A stretch of 64,000 nt of DNA from Streptomyces venezuelae. Its GTDB lineage: Bacteria; Actinomycetota; Actinomycetes; Streptomycetales; Streptomycetaceae. The translations under genes were made by a program, and so were the position numbers. Positions within the stretch are counted from its first letter, which is position 1. Every line of letters starts with the position of its first letter. The stretch lies in NCBI RefSeq assembly GCF_008642375.1, contig NZ_CP029194.1:6069001-6133000 (forward strand), given 5' to 3'. Below are positions 52,963 through 61,089 of this stretch, piece by piece. The notes under the pieces are model-generated. The model saw only the letters and a program-made list of their open reading frames with translations. It was not told the origin of the DNA and did not search any database.

Positions 52963-54858
52963 GTGGTGGGGGAAGAACCGAACGACGCACGTCCCGAGCC
53001 GTCCGACCGCATTCCGGGAACGGGAGACGGAGCGGGAGACGGATCGTTAAACAGACCGCCGCAGGCCGGTGGTACGAGCGGGGGCTTCGGCCCTCCGGCG
53101 CCCTGGGAGGCCCCGCCGCCCGGCGGACCCGCGCCCGGACCGGCGGGCGCCGCCGCCCCGGGAGCCCCCGGAGCCTCGGCCCCGACGCCTGGCTTCGGCC
53201 CGCCGACCGGTGCGGGGGCCGGTGCCGGGCAGGGATACGGCCCACCAGGGGCCGCGCCTGCGCCTGCGCCCGCGCCCGGCTGGGCCGGCGCGGGGACGCT
53301 CCCGCCGCCGCCCGCCGCTCCGCCCGGGTACGGCCCGCCCTCCGGCTCCGGCCAGGGGCCGCGCGGTGAGGCGAACCCGGCACAGGCCGTCCTCATAGGC
53401 CTGCTCAACCTCTCCTGCCTGGGCCTCGGCTACGTCTTCCTGCGCAACTGGATCGGCGCCGCGCTCTGCTGGGTCGCCACCGCGGCCCTGCTCGTCCTCG
53501 CGCTCCCCGCCGACGTCGACGGCGTGCCCATGGGTCTCCTCGTCGGCTACGGAGTCTTCCTGCTGGCCGTCGCCGCCGACGGGGCCCGGCGCGGACTGCG
53601 CGCCACCCTCAGCATCGGCGCCTCCTTCCGGCGCCTGGCCCTGCCGCTCGCCGTCGTGCTGCTCGCCGTCCCCGCGGGCGGTTCGCTCGCCTACGGGGCG
53701 GCCCGCGACGAGGCGCGCGAGCAGGCGCTGCTCGACCGGCTCTCCGTCGCGGACGCCGAGGTGAAGTCGGCGGACGGCCTGCCCTTCGACAGGGCCGAGC
53801 CGCTCCTCAAGAAGGCGCTGGACGCGTACGAGGACCTCGGCACGAAGCACGCGGGCTCGCGGGCCGGCAAGCTCGTCCCGGCGCGGCTCGACGCGTACTA
53901 CGAGACGGTCTCCGGCCCGTACGAGAGGAAGACGTACTGCGAGGCGATCACCCCGCTCAAGCACCTGCGCGGGCTCGCCGACTCCTTCGACAAGGGCCTC
54001 CTGGGCTCCCGGCCCGCCAAGACCGACGAGCCGCTCGCCCACTCCCTCTACGAGTGCGGGACGGCCGCGCTCGCCGTGGCGACCGCCAGGCCGACCGCCG
54101 CCGAGAGCCTCAACGAGCTCCTCGGCACCTTCCCGAAGTCGAGCCACGCCACCCGCGTCGAGCCGGCAGTCCGGGAGGCGGTCAAGAAGCGCACGAGCGT
54201 GCTCGACAGCGTCCCCGACCCCTGCGAGGCCACGACCGAGCTGCGCACGCTCAGGGCGACCCTCAGGGACATGACGGACGCCTCCCTCGACGGCGTCACG
54301 CGCGAGGCCGTCGCGGGCGTCCAGCGGGGCGACTTCGCCTGCGGCACCGACCAGTTCAAGGACAAGAACTACGAGGAGGCGACCAAGACCATGACCGAGT
54401 ACGCGAAGGCGTACCCGGACAGCCCGGAGGCCGCGCACGCCCGCTCCATCGCCATCGCGGCCGAGATCGCCGACGAGGAGCCGGCGGCCGGCAAGCGCCT
54501 GCCGCCGTCGGAGGTTCCCGGCGGCTCGCGCATGATCCTGGTCGTGAGCAACGACGGCCCGGGCGCGGTGGACCTGCTCTACACCGGCCCGATGACGGGC
54601 AAGGTCACGCTCAAGACCTGCGCGACCTGCACCAAGTACCCCGGCCCGATCTTCTCCCAGGGCAAGAAGGTCAAGGCCTGCCAGGGCCCCGCCTCGAAGT
54701 ACCCGAAGGCGACCCTGCTGCTGCCCGCCGGTGACTACCACTTCCTCCAGAAGCGCGCGGGCACCGGTTCGTCGTACAGCGACACCAAGACCAGCAAGGT
54801 CAAGATCGAACCGGGCTACAGCTACACGAACTGCCTGTACGTGACGTCCGGCTACTGA
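52963..54858 (+). CDS. Large membrane protein with Pro/Gly-rich N-terminus and repeat-like extracytoplasmic domain
   Basis: A protein of 631 residues. The N-terminal ~150 residues are Pro/Gly/Ala low complexity. Then come two to four hydrophobic helices (VLIGLLNLSCLGLGYVFLR, ALCWVATAALLVLALPADV, LLVGYGVFLLAVAADGARRG, LPLAVVLLAVPAGGSLAYGA). The extracytoplasmic part is a helical TPR-like region (KALDAYEDLGTKHAGSRAGK, EEATKTMTEYAKAYPDSPEA), then a C-terminal beta domain (MILVVSNDGPGAVDLLYTG) with several Cys (CATC, KACQG, NCLY). The GTG at 52963 with AGGGGGAACC upstream is preferred over the earlier GTG/ATG. The function is unknown. Confidence 0.82.
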   Translation: MVGEEPNDARPEPSDRIPGTGDGAGDGSLNRPPQAGGTSGGFGPPAPWEAPPPGGPAPGPAGAAAPGAPGASAPTPGFGPPTGAGAGAGQGYGPPGAAPAPAPAPGWAGAGTLPPPPAAPPGYGPPSGSGQGPRGEANPAQAVLIGLLNLSCLGLGYVFLRNWIGAALCWVATAALLVLALPADVDGVPMGLLVGYGVFLLAVAADGARRGLRATLSIGASFRRLALPLAVVLLAVPAGGSLAYGAARDEAREQALLDRLSVADAEVKSADGLPFDRAEPLLKKALDAYEDLGTKHAGSRAGKLVPARLDAYYETVSGPYERKTYCEAITPLKHLRGLADSFDKGLLGSRPAKTDEPLAHSLYECGTAALAVATARPTAAESLNELLGTFPKSSHATRVEPAVREAVKKRTSVLDSVPDPCEATTELRTLRATLRDMTDASLDGVTREAVAGVQRGDFACGTDQFKDKNYEEATKTMTEYAKAYPDSPEAAHARSIAIAAEIADEEPAAGKRLPPSEVPGGSRMILVVSNDGPGAVDLLYTGPMTGKVTLKTCATCTKYPGPIFSQGKKVKACQGPASKYPKATLLLPAGDYHFLQKRAGTGSSYSDTKTSKVKIEPGYSYTNCLYVTSGY

Positions 54859-54894
54859 CACCCGCCTACCAGCCGGCGTACCGGCACCCGCGTA

Positions 54895-54931
54895 CCGACG
54901 GCCGTTCCCCGAGGAGGGGGGCGGCCGTCGG
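54895..54931. terminator. Bidirectional terminator
   Basis: CGACGGCCG (54896-54904) pairs with CGGCCGTCG (54922-54930) around a GC loop, lying between convergent stops at 54858 and 54942. Confidence 0.75.
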
Positions 54932-54941
54932 GCCGTCCCGC

Positions 54942-55208
54942 CTACCGCGTACGCCTCCGCAGGACGACCAGCCAGCCGGCCCCGCCGACGAGGGCCGTGG
55001 CACCCACGCCGAGGACCACACCTTCGCCGACGCCGAACGCCTTCATCTCCTCGTACGTGCGGGAGGTGGCGACGGTGGCGCGAACCGTCGTGCACACGTC
55101 GCCCGGGGACATCTCCTCCCCGTCGCAGTGGGGGGTTCGCAGGCCGTTGAGGGTCATGAGAAGCAGAAGGATCCCGAGCCCCGTGATCAGAACCGGTGGC
55201 TTGCTCAT
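54942..55208 (-). CDS. Small membrane protein with two helices
   Basis: A protein of 88 residues: MSKPPVLITGLGILLLLMTL forms helix one, then an external loop with two Cys (TPHCDGEEMSPGDVCTTVRA), and helix two GVVLGVGATALVGGAGWLVV with a basic tail RRRTR. The ATG at 55208 has GGGGA seven bases upstream. A longer frame would add MSPHAHTTGDCV and lacks support. The two loop Cys suggest an extracytoplasmic disulfide. The function is unknown. Confidence 0.75.
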   Translation of the reverse strand: MSKPPVLITGLGILLLLMTLNGLRTPHCDGEEMSPGDVCTTVRATVATSRTYEEMKAFGVGEGVVLGVGATALVGGAGWLVVLRRRTR

Positions 55209-55295
55209 GACACAGTCCCCCGTCGTGTGTGCGTGCGGGGACATCCTGCGGCCGTGCGGGACGTGTCGTCCAGGTGCATACCGGCCCGGAGAAGG

Positions 55296-55925
55296 TCAGC
55301 GGCGGCGCATGACCCGCAGCGAGTCGGTGACCGAGACCTCGTCGAAGTCACCCGACTCCAGGGCGCGGAGGTAGATCCGGTAGGGGGCCTGGCCGCCGTC
55401 CTCCGGGTTCGGGAAGACGTCGTGGATGACGAGCAGGCCCCCGGGCGCGACCTTGGGGGCCCAGCCCTCGTAGTCGTTCGTGGCGTGCTCGTCGGTGTGC
55501 CCGCCGTCGATGAAGACCAGCCCGAGCTGCCCGCCCCACGCCTTCGCGACCAGCGGCGACCGGCCGACCACGGCGATCACGTGCTCTTCGAGCCCCGCCT
55601 TGTGGAGCGTCCGCCGGAAGGTCGGCAGCGTGTCCATCAGCCCCACCTCGGGGTCGACGACGGTCGGGTCGTGGTACTCCCACCCCGGCTGCTGCTCCTC
55701 GCTGCCCCGGTGGTGGTCCACGGTCACCGCGACCGTCCCCGCCTGCCGGGCCACGTCCGCGAGCAGGATCGTGGACCGCCCGCAGTAGGTCCCGACCTCC
55801 AGGAGCGGCAGCCCGAGCTTCGCGGCCTCCGCGGCCGCCTCGTACAGCGCGAGACCCTCCCCGGCGGGCATGAAGCCCTTCGCGGCCTCGAAGGCGGCAA
55901 GGATCTCGGGCGCGGGCACGGACAT
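55296..55925 (-). CDS. Class I SAM-dependent methyltransferase (CmcI/macrocin OMT-like)
   Basis: A cytosolic enzyme of 209 residues. PLLEVGTYCGRSTILLADVA is motif I; VAVTVDHHRGSEEQQPGWEY binds SAM; GGQLGLVFIDGGHTDEHATN then DYEGWAPKVAPGGLLVIHDV carry the metal Asp/His typical of Mg-dependent O-methyltransferases of the TylF/CmcI style. The ATG at 55925 has GGAG upstream. The longer frame (MRRARWAP...) extends across the next promoter. The substrate is unknown. Confidence 0.88.
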   Translation of the reverse strand: MSVPAPEILAAFEAAKGFMPAGEGLALYEAAAEAAKLGLPLLEVGTYCGRSTILLADVARQAGTVAVTVDHHRGSEEQQPGWEYHDPTVVDPEVGLMDTLPTFRRTLHKAGLEEHVIAVVGRSPLVAKAWGGQLGLVFIDGGHTDEHATNDYEGWAPKVAPGGLLVIHDVFPNPEDGGQAPYRIYLRALESGDFDEVSVTDSLRVMRRR

Positions 55926-55982
55926 GGTGTCTCCTACTGGCGAGTACGCGGGTACGGGCGCCCATCGTGCCCTACGCACGCC

Positions 55983-56390
55983 CTACGCGTCGCACTCGAA
56001 CCAGACCGTCTTCCCTGCGTCCGTCCCGTCGACCCCCCAGCGGTCCGTCACCGCCTCCACGAGCGCCAGTCCCCGCCCGCTCTCGTCCAGCGGACCGGCG
56101 AGCTTCGCGATCACGGTCCCGGGGACGGAGTCCGCGACCTCCACCCGCAGCCCGTGCGGCTCGCGGAGGATCAGCACGGAGCACCGCCGGCCGGGCACGT
56201 GCCGCACGACGTTGGCGACGAGCTCGGTGAGCGCGAGCGCGGCGGAATCGGACAGCCGGTCGAGCTCCCAGCGGGTGAGGTAGATGCGCAGGATGCGGCG
56301 CATGTGACCGGCGGAGTGCTCACCGACGGTGAACCCCATCCGGTAGCTGGTGGCAAGTGCCGGGGGATAGAGGTCTGTTGCCTGATTCAT
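55983..56390 (-). CDS. ATP-binding anti-sigma-type protein (HATPase_c, AbaA/RsbW-like)
   Basis: A protein of 135 residues with a GHKL ATPase fold. LTELVANVVRHVPGRRCSVL is the N-box, with the Asn for Mg-ATP. LRVEVADSVPGTVIAKLAG is the G1-type box, and ESGRGLALVEAVTDRWGVDG the G2 box. Such small kinases or anti-sigma-like proteins occur in hundreds of copies in Streptomyces beside XRE/DUF397 pairs. It is divergent from the XRE gene, fitting the WhiJ-type cluster arrangement. The phosphotransfer or anti-sigma target is unknown. Confidence 0.9.
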   Translation of the reverse strand: MNQATDLYPPALATSYRMGFTVGEHSAGHMRRILRIYLTRWELDRLSDSAALALTELVANVVRHVPGRRCSVLILREPHGLRVEVADSVPGTVIAKLAGPLDESGRGLALVEAVTDRWGVDGTDAGKTVWFECDA

Positions 56391-56474
56391 GCCCCCAGCC
56401 TGGGCGCGCTTCGTTACGCTCGGCTACGGCCTGAACACAACGCCTCGTCGCGTGAGCTTGGGGGTGACCTCGTC

Positions 56475-57314
56475 GTGGTCAACATCCGCAGCCTGGATCC
56501 CAGCGCCTCGCCGCTGGACTACTACGGATCGGAACTCCGCCGCCTGAGAGAGGAGGCGAACCTCGGGCAGGCGCAGTTGGGTTCGATCCTCTACTGCACG
56601 GCCTCCCTCATCGGTCAGATAGAGACGGCGAAGAAGGTGCCCACCCGCCAGTTCTCGGAACGGCTGGACGCGGCGCTGATGACGGGCGGGGTGTTCACAC
56701 GGCTGGTGGGGCTGGTTCTGAAGAGCCAGTTGCCGACGTGGTTCCAGGCGCACGCGGAGATGGAAGCGAAGGCGACGTACATCTCGACGTATCAGTCGCA
56801 GCTCGTCTACGGCTTGCTGCAGACGCCCGGTTACGCACGGGCGGTGCTGAGCGTCGACAACCCCGGGCGGCCGGACGAGATGGTGGCGGCCCGGATGGAG
56901 CGCCAGCGCATCCTGGAGCGGGAGCATCCGCCAGTGCTGTGCGTCGTTCTGGACGAGGCGGTGCTGCGCCGGGAGATCGACGGAGCCGAGGTCATGCGGA
57001 ACCAACTCGCCCACCTGTTGGGCTACCTGGACCATCCGTGGGTGCAGATCCAGGTGCTTCCGTTCGAGGTGGGTCTGCACACGGGGCTGCTGGGCTCGTT
57101 CAACCTTCTGCGATTCGAGGACGACCCGGACATCCTCTACACCGAGAGCTACGACTCGGGTCATATGACCGCCAATTCTCAGGCGATCCGGGAGCGGTCC
57201 GTCGGTTACGCTCGGCTGCAAGCCTCGGCCCTCTCCCGGGAGGACTCGGCGGAGCTGATCGAACGTGTGATGAGGGAGCGGTATGGGCACCAGCCAGGAC
57301 CTGCGGTGGCGTAA
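56475..57314 (+). CDS. Helix-turn-helix regulator with DUF5753 (Scr1/WhiJ-like)
   Basis: An XRE-family regulator of 279 residues. The N-terminal helix-turn-helix (SELRRLREEANLGQAQLGSI, LIGQIETAKKVPTRQFSER) is followed by DUF5753 (VGLVLKSQLPTWFQAHAEME, YQSQLVYGLLQTPGYARAVL, VLDEAVLRREIDGAEVMRNQ, LPFEVGLHTGLLGSFNLLRF). The GTG at 56475 has GGGGG about ten bases upstream; larger frames read through the divergent promoter. These regulators act with DUF397 partners in developmental control. The DUF397 gene starts inside its 3' end. Confidence 0.93.
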   Translation: MVNIRSLDPSASPLDYYGSELRRLREEANLGQAQLGSILYCTASLIGQIETAKKVPTRQFSERLDAALMTGGVFTRLVGLVLKSQLPTWFQAHAEMEAKATYISTYQSQLVYGLLQTPGYARAVLSVDNPGRPDEMVAARMERQRILEREHPPVLCVVLDEAVLRREIDGAEVMRNQLAHLLGYLDHPWVQIQVLPFEVGLHTGLLGSFNLLRFEDDPDILYTESYDSGHMTANSQAIRERSVGYARLQASALSREDSAELIERVMRERYGHQPGPAVA

Positions 57315-57552
57315 GTCGTCCTACAGCGGCCCCAATGGCGGTGACTGCATCGAGTGCGCCCCCCTCGGCACCGCCGCCTGGCGAAAGTCCTCGTTCAGTG
57401 GCTCCAGTGGCGGCGAATGCATCGAGGTCGCCGACCTCACCGCCCACATCGCCGTCCGCGACTCCAAGAACCCCGAAGGCCCCGCCTTCCTCGCCACCCC
57501 CGCCGCCTTCGCGGCCTTCGTGGGCGCCGCCGCCGAGGGGCGGCTCCGCTGA
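57283..57552 (+). CDS. DUF397 protein with duplicated N-terminal motif
   Basis: A small protein of 89 residues, the usual partner of Scr1-type regulators. The characteristic RWRKSSYSGPNGGDCIECA (residues ~8-26) appears again as AWRKSSFSGSSGGECIEVAD (~32-51), so the front half of the domain is duplicated. A normal tail follows (HIAVRDSKNPEGPAFLATPA, AFAAFVGAAAEGRL). The ATG at 57283 lies 32 nt inside the upstream gene, showing translational coupling. DUF397 proteins are thought to modulate the DNA-binding partner. Confidence 0.93.
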   Translation: MGTSQDLRWRKSSYSGPNGGDCIECAPLGTAAWRKSSFSGSSGGECIEVADLTAHIAVRDSKNPEGPAFLATPAAFAAFVGAAAEGRLR

Positions 57553-57553
57553 C

Positions 57554-57949
57554 ATGAGCGGCGGCGGGGGATGGTGGGTCCTGGTCGAGGCGAGGGTGTA
57601 CGGAGACTGGGAGCTCGCCCGTTCCGTACCGGTCGACGGCGGCCGGGACCGTGCCGTCGCGGCGGCCCGCGAGCTGGCCCGTACGTGCACGCCGTCCGGC
57701 TCTGTCACCGAGGAGCCGGAGGCGTACGGCCGGCGGGTGTTCCGGGTCGGGGAGAGCGACTGGCTCGTCGAGATGGGGGCCTCCTACTGGAACGACGAGA
57801 GCAAGGAGTCGCGGACGACCACGACGCACCTCCGGATCTCCGTCGCCGAGCTGGAGTACGCCCACGACACCCCGGCCGCCGAGCCCCCGCCGAAGGGCGT
57901 GCTGCGGCGGGTGTTCGGCCGGGACCGGGCAGCGCATGAAGGGGCCTGA
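57554..57949 (+). CDS. Conserved hypothetical protein
   Basis: A protein of 131 residues beginning MSGGGGWWVLVEARVYGDWE. It looks like an alpha/beta single-domain protein: beta strands in WWVLVEARV and RRVFRVGESDWLVEMGAS, a helix in DRAVAAARELARTCT, and a basic C-terminus (GVLRRVFGRDRAAHEGA). The ATG is two bases after the DUF397 stop, so it belongs to the same transcript. I do not recognise the family; relatives appear mainly in Streptomyces. Confidence 0.75.
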   Translation: MSGGGGWWVLVEARVYGDWELARSVPVDGGRDRAVAAARELARTCTPSGSVTEEPEAYGRRVFRVGESDWLVEMGASYWNDESKESRTTTTHLRISVAELEYAHDTPAAEPPPKGVLRRVFGRDRAAHEGA

Positions 57950-58358
57950 GTTCGACCTGCCTCCCCTCGCCCCGCCCGACGTCGTCGCCGGGTGGAACGA
58001 GCTGGCCGACAGGGTCTGCCGCGAACTGGCCCGGGCCGGACTTCCCGCCCGCAGAGCCGATCTCGACGCCGGCCCGCTGGACAGGCCGGGTGCGGACGTC
58101 CACGTGGACCGGATTCTCGACGGCGGGGTGTACGTGGACTGGGTGACGGACGCGGAGCTGCGGACGGCCGCCCTCGAACTCTTCGCGCAGGGCATCGACT
58201 ACGCGGATCCGCCGCCGGTCGTGCTCCACCACCGGAACGTCCACGAGGCCATGCAGGACGCCCTGGCGGCGATCCTCGCCTCCGCCGGATTCCAGGTCGG
58301 GATACCGGACCCGCACGCGCACGGAAGCGCGGTGTACGTGCAGGGTCCGCGCCCCTGA
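57936..58358 (+). CDS. Hypothetical protein, overlapping reading frame with neighbours
   Basis: A protein of 140 residues starting MKGPEFDLPPLAPPDVVAGW. The ATG at 57936 overlaps the preceding gene by 14 nt, and its stop overlaps the next ATG by one base. The sequence is acidic with helices (NELADRVCRELARAGLPARR, MQDALAAILASAGFQVGIPD) and a C-terminal strand GSAVYVQGPRP. There are no signal peptide or membrane segments. The function is unknown; tight coupling suggests it works with its neighbours. Confidence 0.72.
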   Translation: MKGPEFDLPPLAPPDVVAGWNELADRVCRELARAGLPARRADLDAGPLDRPGADVHVDRILDGGVYVDWVTDAELRTAALELFAQGIDYADPPPVVLHHRNVHEAMQDALAAILASAGFQVGIPDPHAHGSAVYVQGPRP

Positions 58359-59650
58359 TGACACGCGTACGCGAGGTCTACTACTTCGACCACGGGCCGG
58401 ACTTCGGGCTCGGCGGGTACGCCGCGGCGCTCGTCGCCCGGACGGGGCTCCGCCTCGACGAGGGCGTGACGCTCGCGATCGCCAGGGCACGGGCCGAGGC
58501 CGATGACGTCCAGCTGGGACGGGACGTGAGGCTCCTCCTCGACTCCGGGCTCCCGGACGACGTGCTGCACGCCGTGTGGACGGCCGCCGTACGCCGCCGC
58601 TTCGACCCCGTCGAGGAGACGGGCGCGGGCGTCCGCGGATGGTTGCGCCGGGTCTCGGCGGTGTGCCCGCCGTGTGTCCTGGCGCGGAGCCCGTACGAGG
58701 TGACGAGCCTGGACGAGGTGCGGCCGGCGGTGCCGGAGGAGGAGCTGCGCGCGGCGGTGGCGGTGGAGATCGAGTCGGCCGCGGCCGGGCTCGCCCGCGC
58801 GGTGGCGGTGCCGGACGTCGTGCCGGCGCTGCTGCGGGTGGTGCGCGAGGCGGACGCCGACCTCGGCCTCCGGCTGTTCCTCCAGGTGGCGAAGGCGTAC
58901 TCCGTGACCTTCGGCGAGGAGGCGTACGACCGGCTGGTGGCGCTCGGGGACCGGCTGGCCTATCCGTGGGAAGTCGTCGGCAAGGGGCTGGACGTGCGCC
59001 GGCCGCCCGTCGACCCCGGCCGGCGCGACCTCGGCACCGGCCGCTTCGGCGTGCCGTTCCTGGCGGCCGTCTTCCGGGGTACGGACTGGCCCCACCTGGG
59101 ATCCGTGCGGGAGAACGTCCTGCGCGTCATCGGGGACGACTACGGGGACGTGCCCGGCTCGTACGCGGCCGTGCTCCTGGAGGACGCGCGGAGGCTTCTC
59201 GACTCCCCACTGCCCGACTCCCCGCTCACCGCGCTGTGGCGGGCCGTGTCCCGGCGCGCGTGGGTCACCGGTGAGGGCGAGTTCGACGCCGACGTACGGG
59301 ACTGGCTGGAGCGGGTCGCCGGGATGTGCGGGGAGCGCCTGGTGGAGGTCGACCCCTGCTACGTACCGTATGTGTCCCCCGCGCGGACGGACCTGACGGA
59401 GGCCGTGCTGCGGGAGGTCCGGGAGCTCACGCGCAGCGATGTCGCCGAAGTGCGGGCAGTGGCGCCGCTCCTTGCGGACGTGGTCACCGCCGTGGACCCG
59501 GACCTGGGCTTCCGTCTCCTCGTCCAGCTCCTCTCGACGTACGAGGTCGCCGCCACCGGCGCCCGGTACACGCGCTGGGTGGCGCTCGCCGAACGTCTCG
59601 GCCTGAGCCCGGACTTCGTCGACGACCATCAGCCCCGCCCCGTGCACTGA
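58358..59650 (+). CDS. Hypothetical protein with two internal repeat halves
   Basis: A cytosolic protein of 430 residues starting MTRVREVYYFDHGPDFGLGG; the ATG at 58358 overlaps the previous stop (TGATG). Two halves resemble each other. DADLGLRLFLQVAKAYSVTF followed by AYDRLVALGDRLAYPW aligns with DPDLGFRLLVQLLSTYEVAA followed by RYTRWVALAERLGLSP. DVRDWLERVAGMC parallels GVRGWLRRVSAVC. It is helix-rich with Leu/Arg repeats and few motifs. It ends the DUF397-led operon. The function is unknown. Confidence 0.8.
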   Translation: MTRVREVYYFDHGPDFGLGGYAAALVARTGLRLDEGVTLAIARARAEADDVQLGRDVRLLLDSGLPDDVLHAVWTAAVRRRFDPVEETGAGVRGWLRRVSAVCPPCVLARSPYEVTSLDEVRPAVPEEELRAAVAVEIESAAAGLARAVAVPDVVPALLRVVREADADLGLRLFLQVAKAYSVTFGEEAYDRLVALGDRLAYPWEVVGKGLDVRRPPVDPGRRDLGTGRFGVPFLAAVFRGTDWPHLGSVRENVLRVIGDDYGDVPGSYAAVLLEDARRLLDSPLPDSPLTALWRAVSRRAWVTGEGEFDADVRDWLERVAGMCGERLVEVDPCYVPYVSPARTDLTEAVLREVRELTRSDVAEVRAVAPLLADVVTAVDPDLGFRLLVQLLSTYEVAATGARYTRWVALAERLGLSPDFVDDHQPRPVH

Positions 59651-59654
59651 CGGG

Positions 59655-60059
59655 TCAGGCCCCCGCGAGGACCGCCCGCAGCTTGCGGATGCCCACCTTC
59701 CACTCCTCGCCGTCCGACTCCTCCCAGAGCTCCAGGAGCTCCGATTCCGGGCCGAGTACGCGGTCGAGGGCGGCCACGGCCAGCGGGCGGAGGTCCGTCG
59801 GGAGCTCGGGCAGGGGCTGCTTCGGGCCGTACGAGGTGGTGACCGGGTCGCCGCCGGGGCACTGCGCGGCGAGCAGGGCGGCCGAAGCGACGGCCTTCAC
59901 CGCGAAGTACGAGTCCAGGAACCCGTCGCCGGTCGCGGTCACCTCCTGGAAGGCCGCGCGCAGCACGTCCGCCTTCTTCTCCGCCGGGGCCTCGTCCACC
60001 CGGTACGAGAAGTCGGCGGCGGTGTCGTTGTCGAAGGGGCCGATGTCCCAGGTGCCCAT
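59655..60059 (-). CDS. DUF4259 domain-containing protein
   Basis: A protein of 134 residues. MGTWDIGPFDNDTAADFSYR is the DUF4259 signature; the C-terminal helix SELLELWEESDGEEWKVGIR and KLRAVLAG are also conserved. It is a small cytosolic all-alpha protein of unknown function, sometimes compared with immunity-type proteins because of its scattered distribution. It is convergent with the duplicated-half protein, with only 4 nt between stops. Confidence 0.92.
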   Translation of the reverse strand: MGTWDIGPFDNDTAADFSYRVDEAPAEKKADVLRAAFQEVTATGDGFLDSYFAVKAVASAALLAAQCPGGDPVTTSYGPKQPLPELPTDLRPLAVAALDRVLGPESELLELWEESDGEEWKVGIRKLRAVLAGA

Positions 60060-60153
60060 GGCGTGTTCCCGTCCTCTGCTCGCGTTCTGCGTCCGGGTGC
60101 ATCGTGGCAGGGCCCACTGACAACGCCCCGGGGCGCGGGCCGGGCCGCCCCCG

Positions 60154-60555
60154 TCAGGTGCCGAGCGCGTGGCCGGTCGTCGCGTCGACGTGTCCCGGAA
60201 TGTCGTCGTGGCGGTCGCCGACCGTCGACGTGCCCGTGGGCTCGAACATGAGGATGGCGGCGCCCTCGGGGGCGTACGGCCTGTGTTCCGTGCCGCGCGG
60301 GACGGTGAAGACCGAGCCGCGGGGGAGCCGGACCGTGCGCTCCCCGGCCGGCTCGCGCAGCGAGAGGTACAGCTCGCCGTCGAGGACGAGGAAGAACTCG
60401 TCGGTGGTGTCGTGGGCGTGCCAGACGTGCTCGCCCGCGACCTTGGCCACCCGGACGTCGTAGTCGTTGACGTGCGTGACGACGCGGGGGCTCCACAGGG
60501 CGTCGAAGGAGGCCAGGGCCTGGTCGAGGGCGACGGGGTCGCTGCTGTTGCTCAT
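60154..60555 (-). CDS. Cupin domain protein
   Basis: A single-domain cupin of 133 residues. HVWHAHDTTDEFFLVLDGEL carries the metal His/His/Glu motif (H-x-H...E), and FTVPRGTEHRPYAPEGA the second cupin motif. It probably binds a divalent metal. The start at 60555 gives MSNSSDPVALDQALASFDAL but has no ribosome-binding site (the preceding bases are CCTCCT). An in-frame ATG at 60645 with GAGAGG upstream would add 30 residues containing CEDSCDLCD; this longer form cannot be excluded. It is divergent from the FKBP gene. Confidence 0.82.
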   Translation of the reverse strand: MSNSSDPVALDQALASFDALWSPRVVTHVNDYDVRVAKVAGEHVWHAHDTTDEFFLVLDGELYLSLREPAGERTVRLPRGSVFTVPRGTEHRPYAPEGAAILMFEPTGTSTVGDRHDDIPGHVDATTGHALGT

Positions 60556-60681
60556 AGGAGGATCGTCGCCGCCGGGGCGCGGGCCGCGTGAGTGCCAGGA
60601 ATCGCACAGGTCGCACGAATCCTCGCAGATACGTATCGTCGCCATCGCTACGACCTCTCACACCCGAGAAAAGAGGAACAC

Positions 60682-61008
60682 ATGGGAGTCACGCGAGAAG
60701 TCATCGAGGCAGGGGACGGCGAGAACTTCCCCAAGCCCGGAGACGTGGTGACGATGCACTACACGGGCACGCTGGAGAACGGCGACAAGTTCGACTCCTC
60801 CCGGGACAGGGGCGAGCCGTTCGTCAGCCAGATCGGCGTCGGCCGGCTCATCAAGGGCTGGGACGAGGGCGTCCCCCAGATGTCGCTGGGTGAGCGCGCC
60901 ACGCTCACGATCACCTCCGACTACGGCTACGGCGACCGGGGCGTTCCGGGTGCCATCCCGCCCAAGGCCACGCTCGTCTTCGACGTGGAGCTCATCAAGA
61001 TCAACTAG
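60682..61008 (+). CDS. FKBP-type peptidyl-prolyl cis-trans isomerase
   Basis: A cytosolic folding catalyst of 108 residues. GDVVTMHYTGTLENGDKFDS, then SRDRGEPFVSQIGVGRLIKG, WDEGVPQMSLGERATLTITS and PGAIPPKATLVFDVELIKI are the FKBP active-site strands; Tyr, Phe, Asp and Trp of the drug-binding pocket are intact. The ATG at 60682 has AAGAGGA. It is a single gene, followed by GC-rich tandem repeats. Confidence 0.95.
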   Translation: MGVTREVIEAGDGENFPKPGDVVTMHYTGTLENGDKFDSSRDRGEPFVSQIGVGRLIKGWDEGVPQMSLGERATLTITSDYGYGDRGVPGAIPPKATLVFDVELIKIN

Positions 61009-61089
61009 GGGCCGCCCGCCCCGTACCCGCCCGGCGGCCGCCCGGGCGTGGCTTCGTTCCCCCGGCGAGTGCCGGCCGGGGGAACGCCC

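Noticed and set aside
53047..55095. A 682-codon minus-strand frame opposite the large membrane protein
   Set aside because: It overlaps both a real plus-strand gene and the terminator, and has no domain signature.
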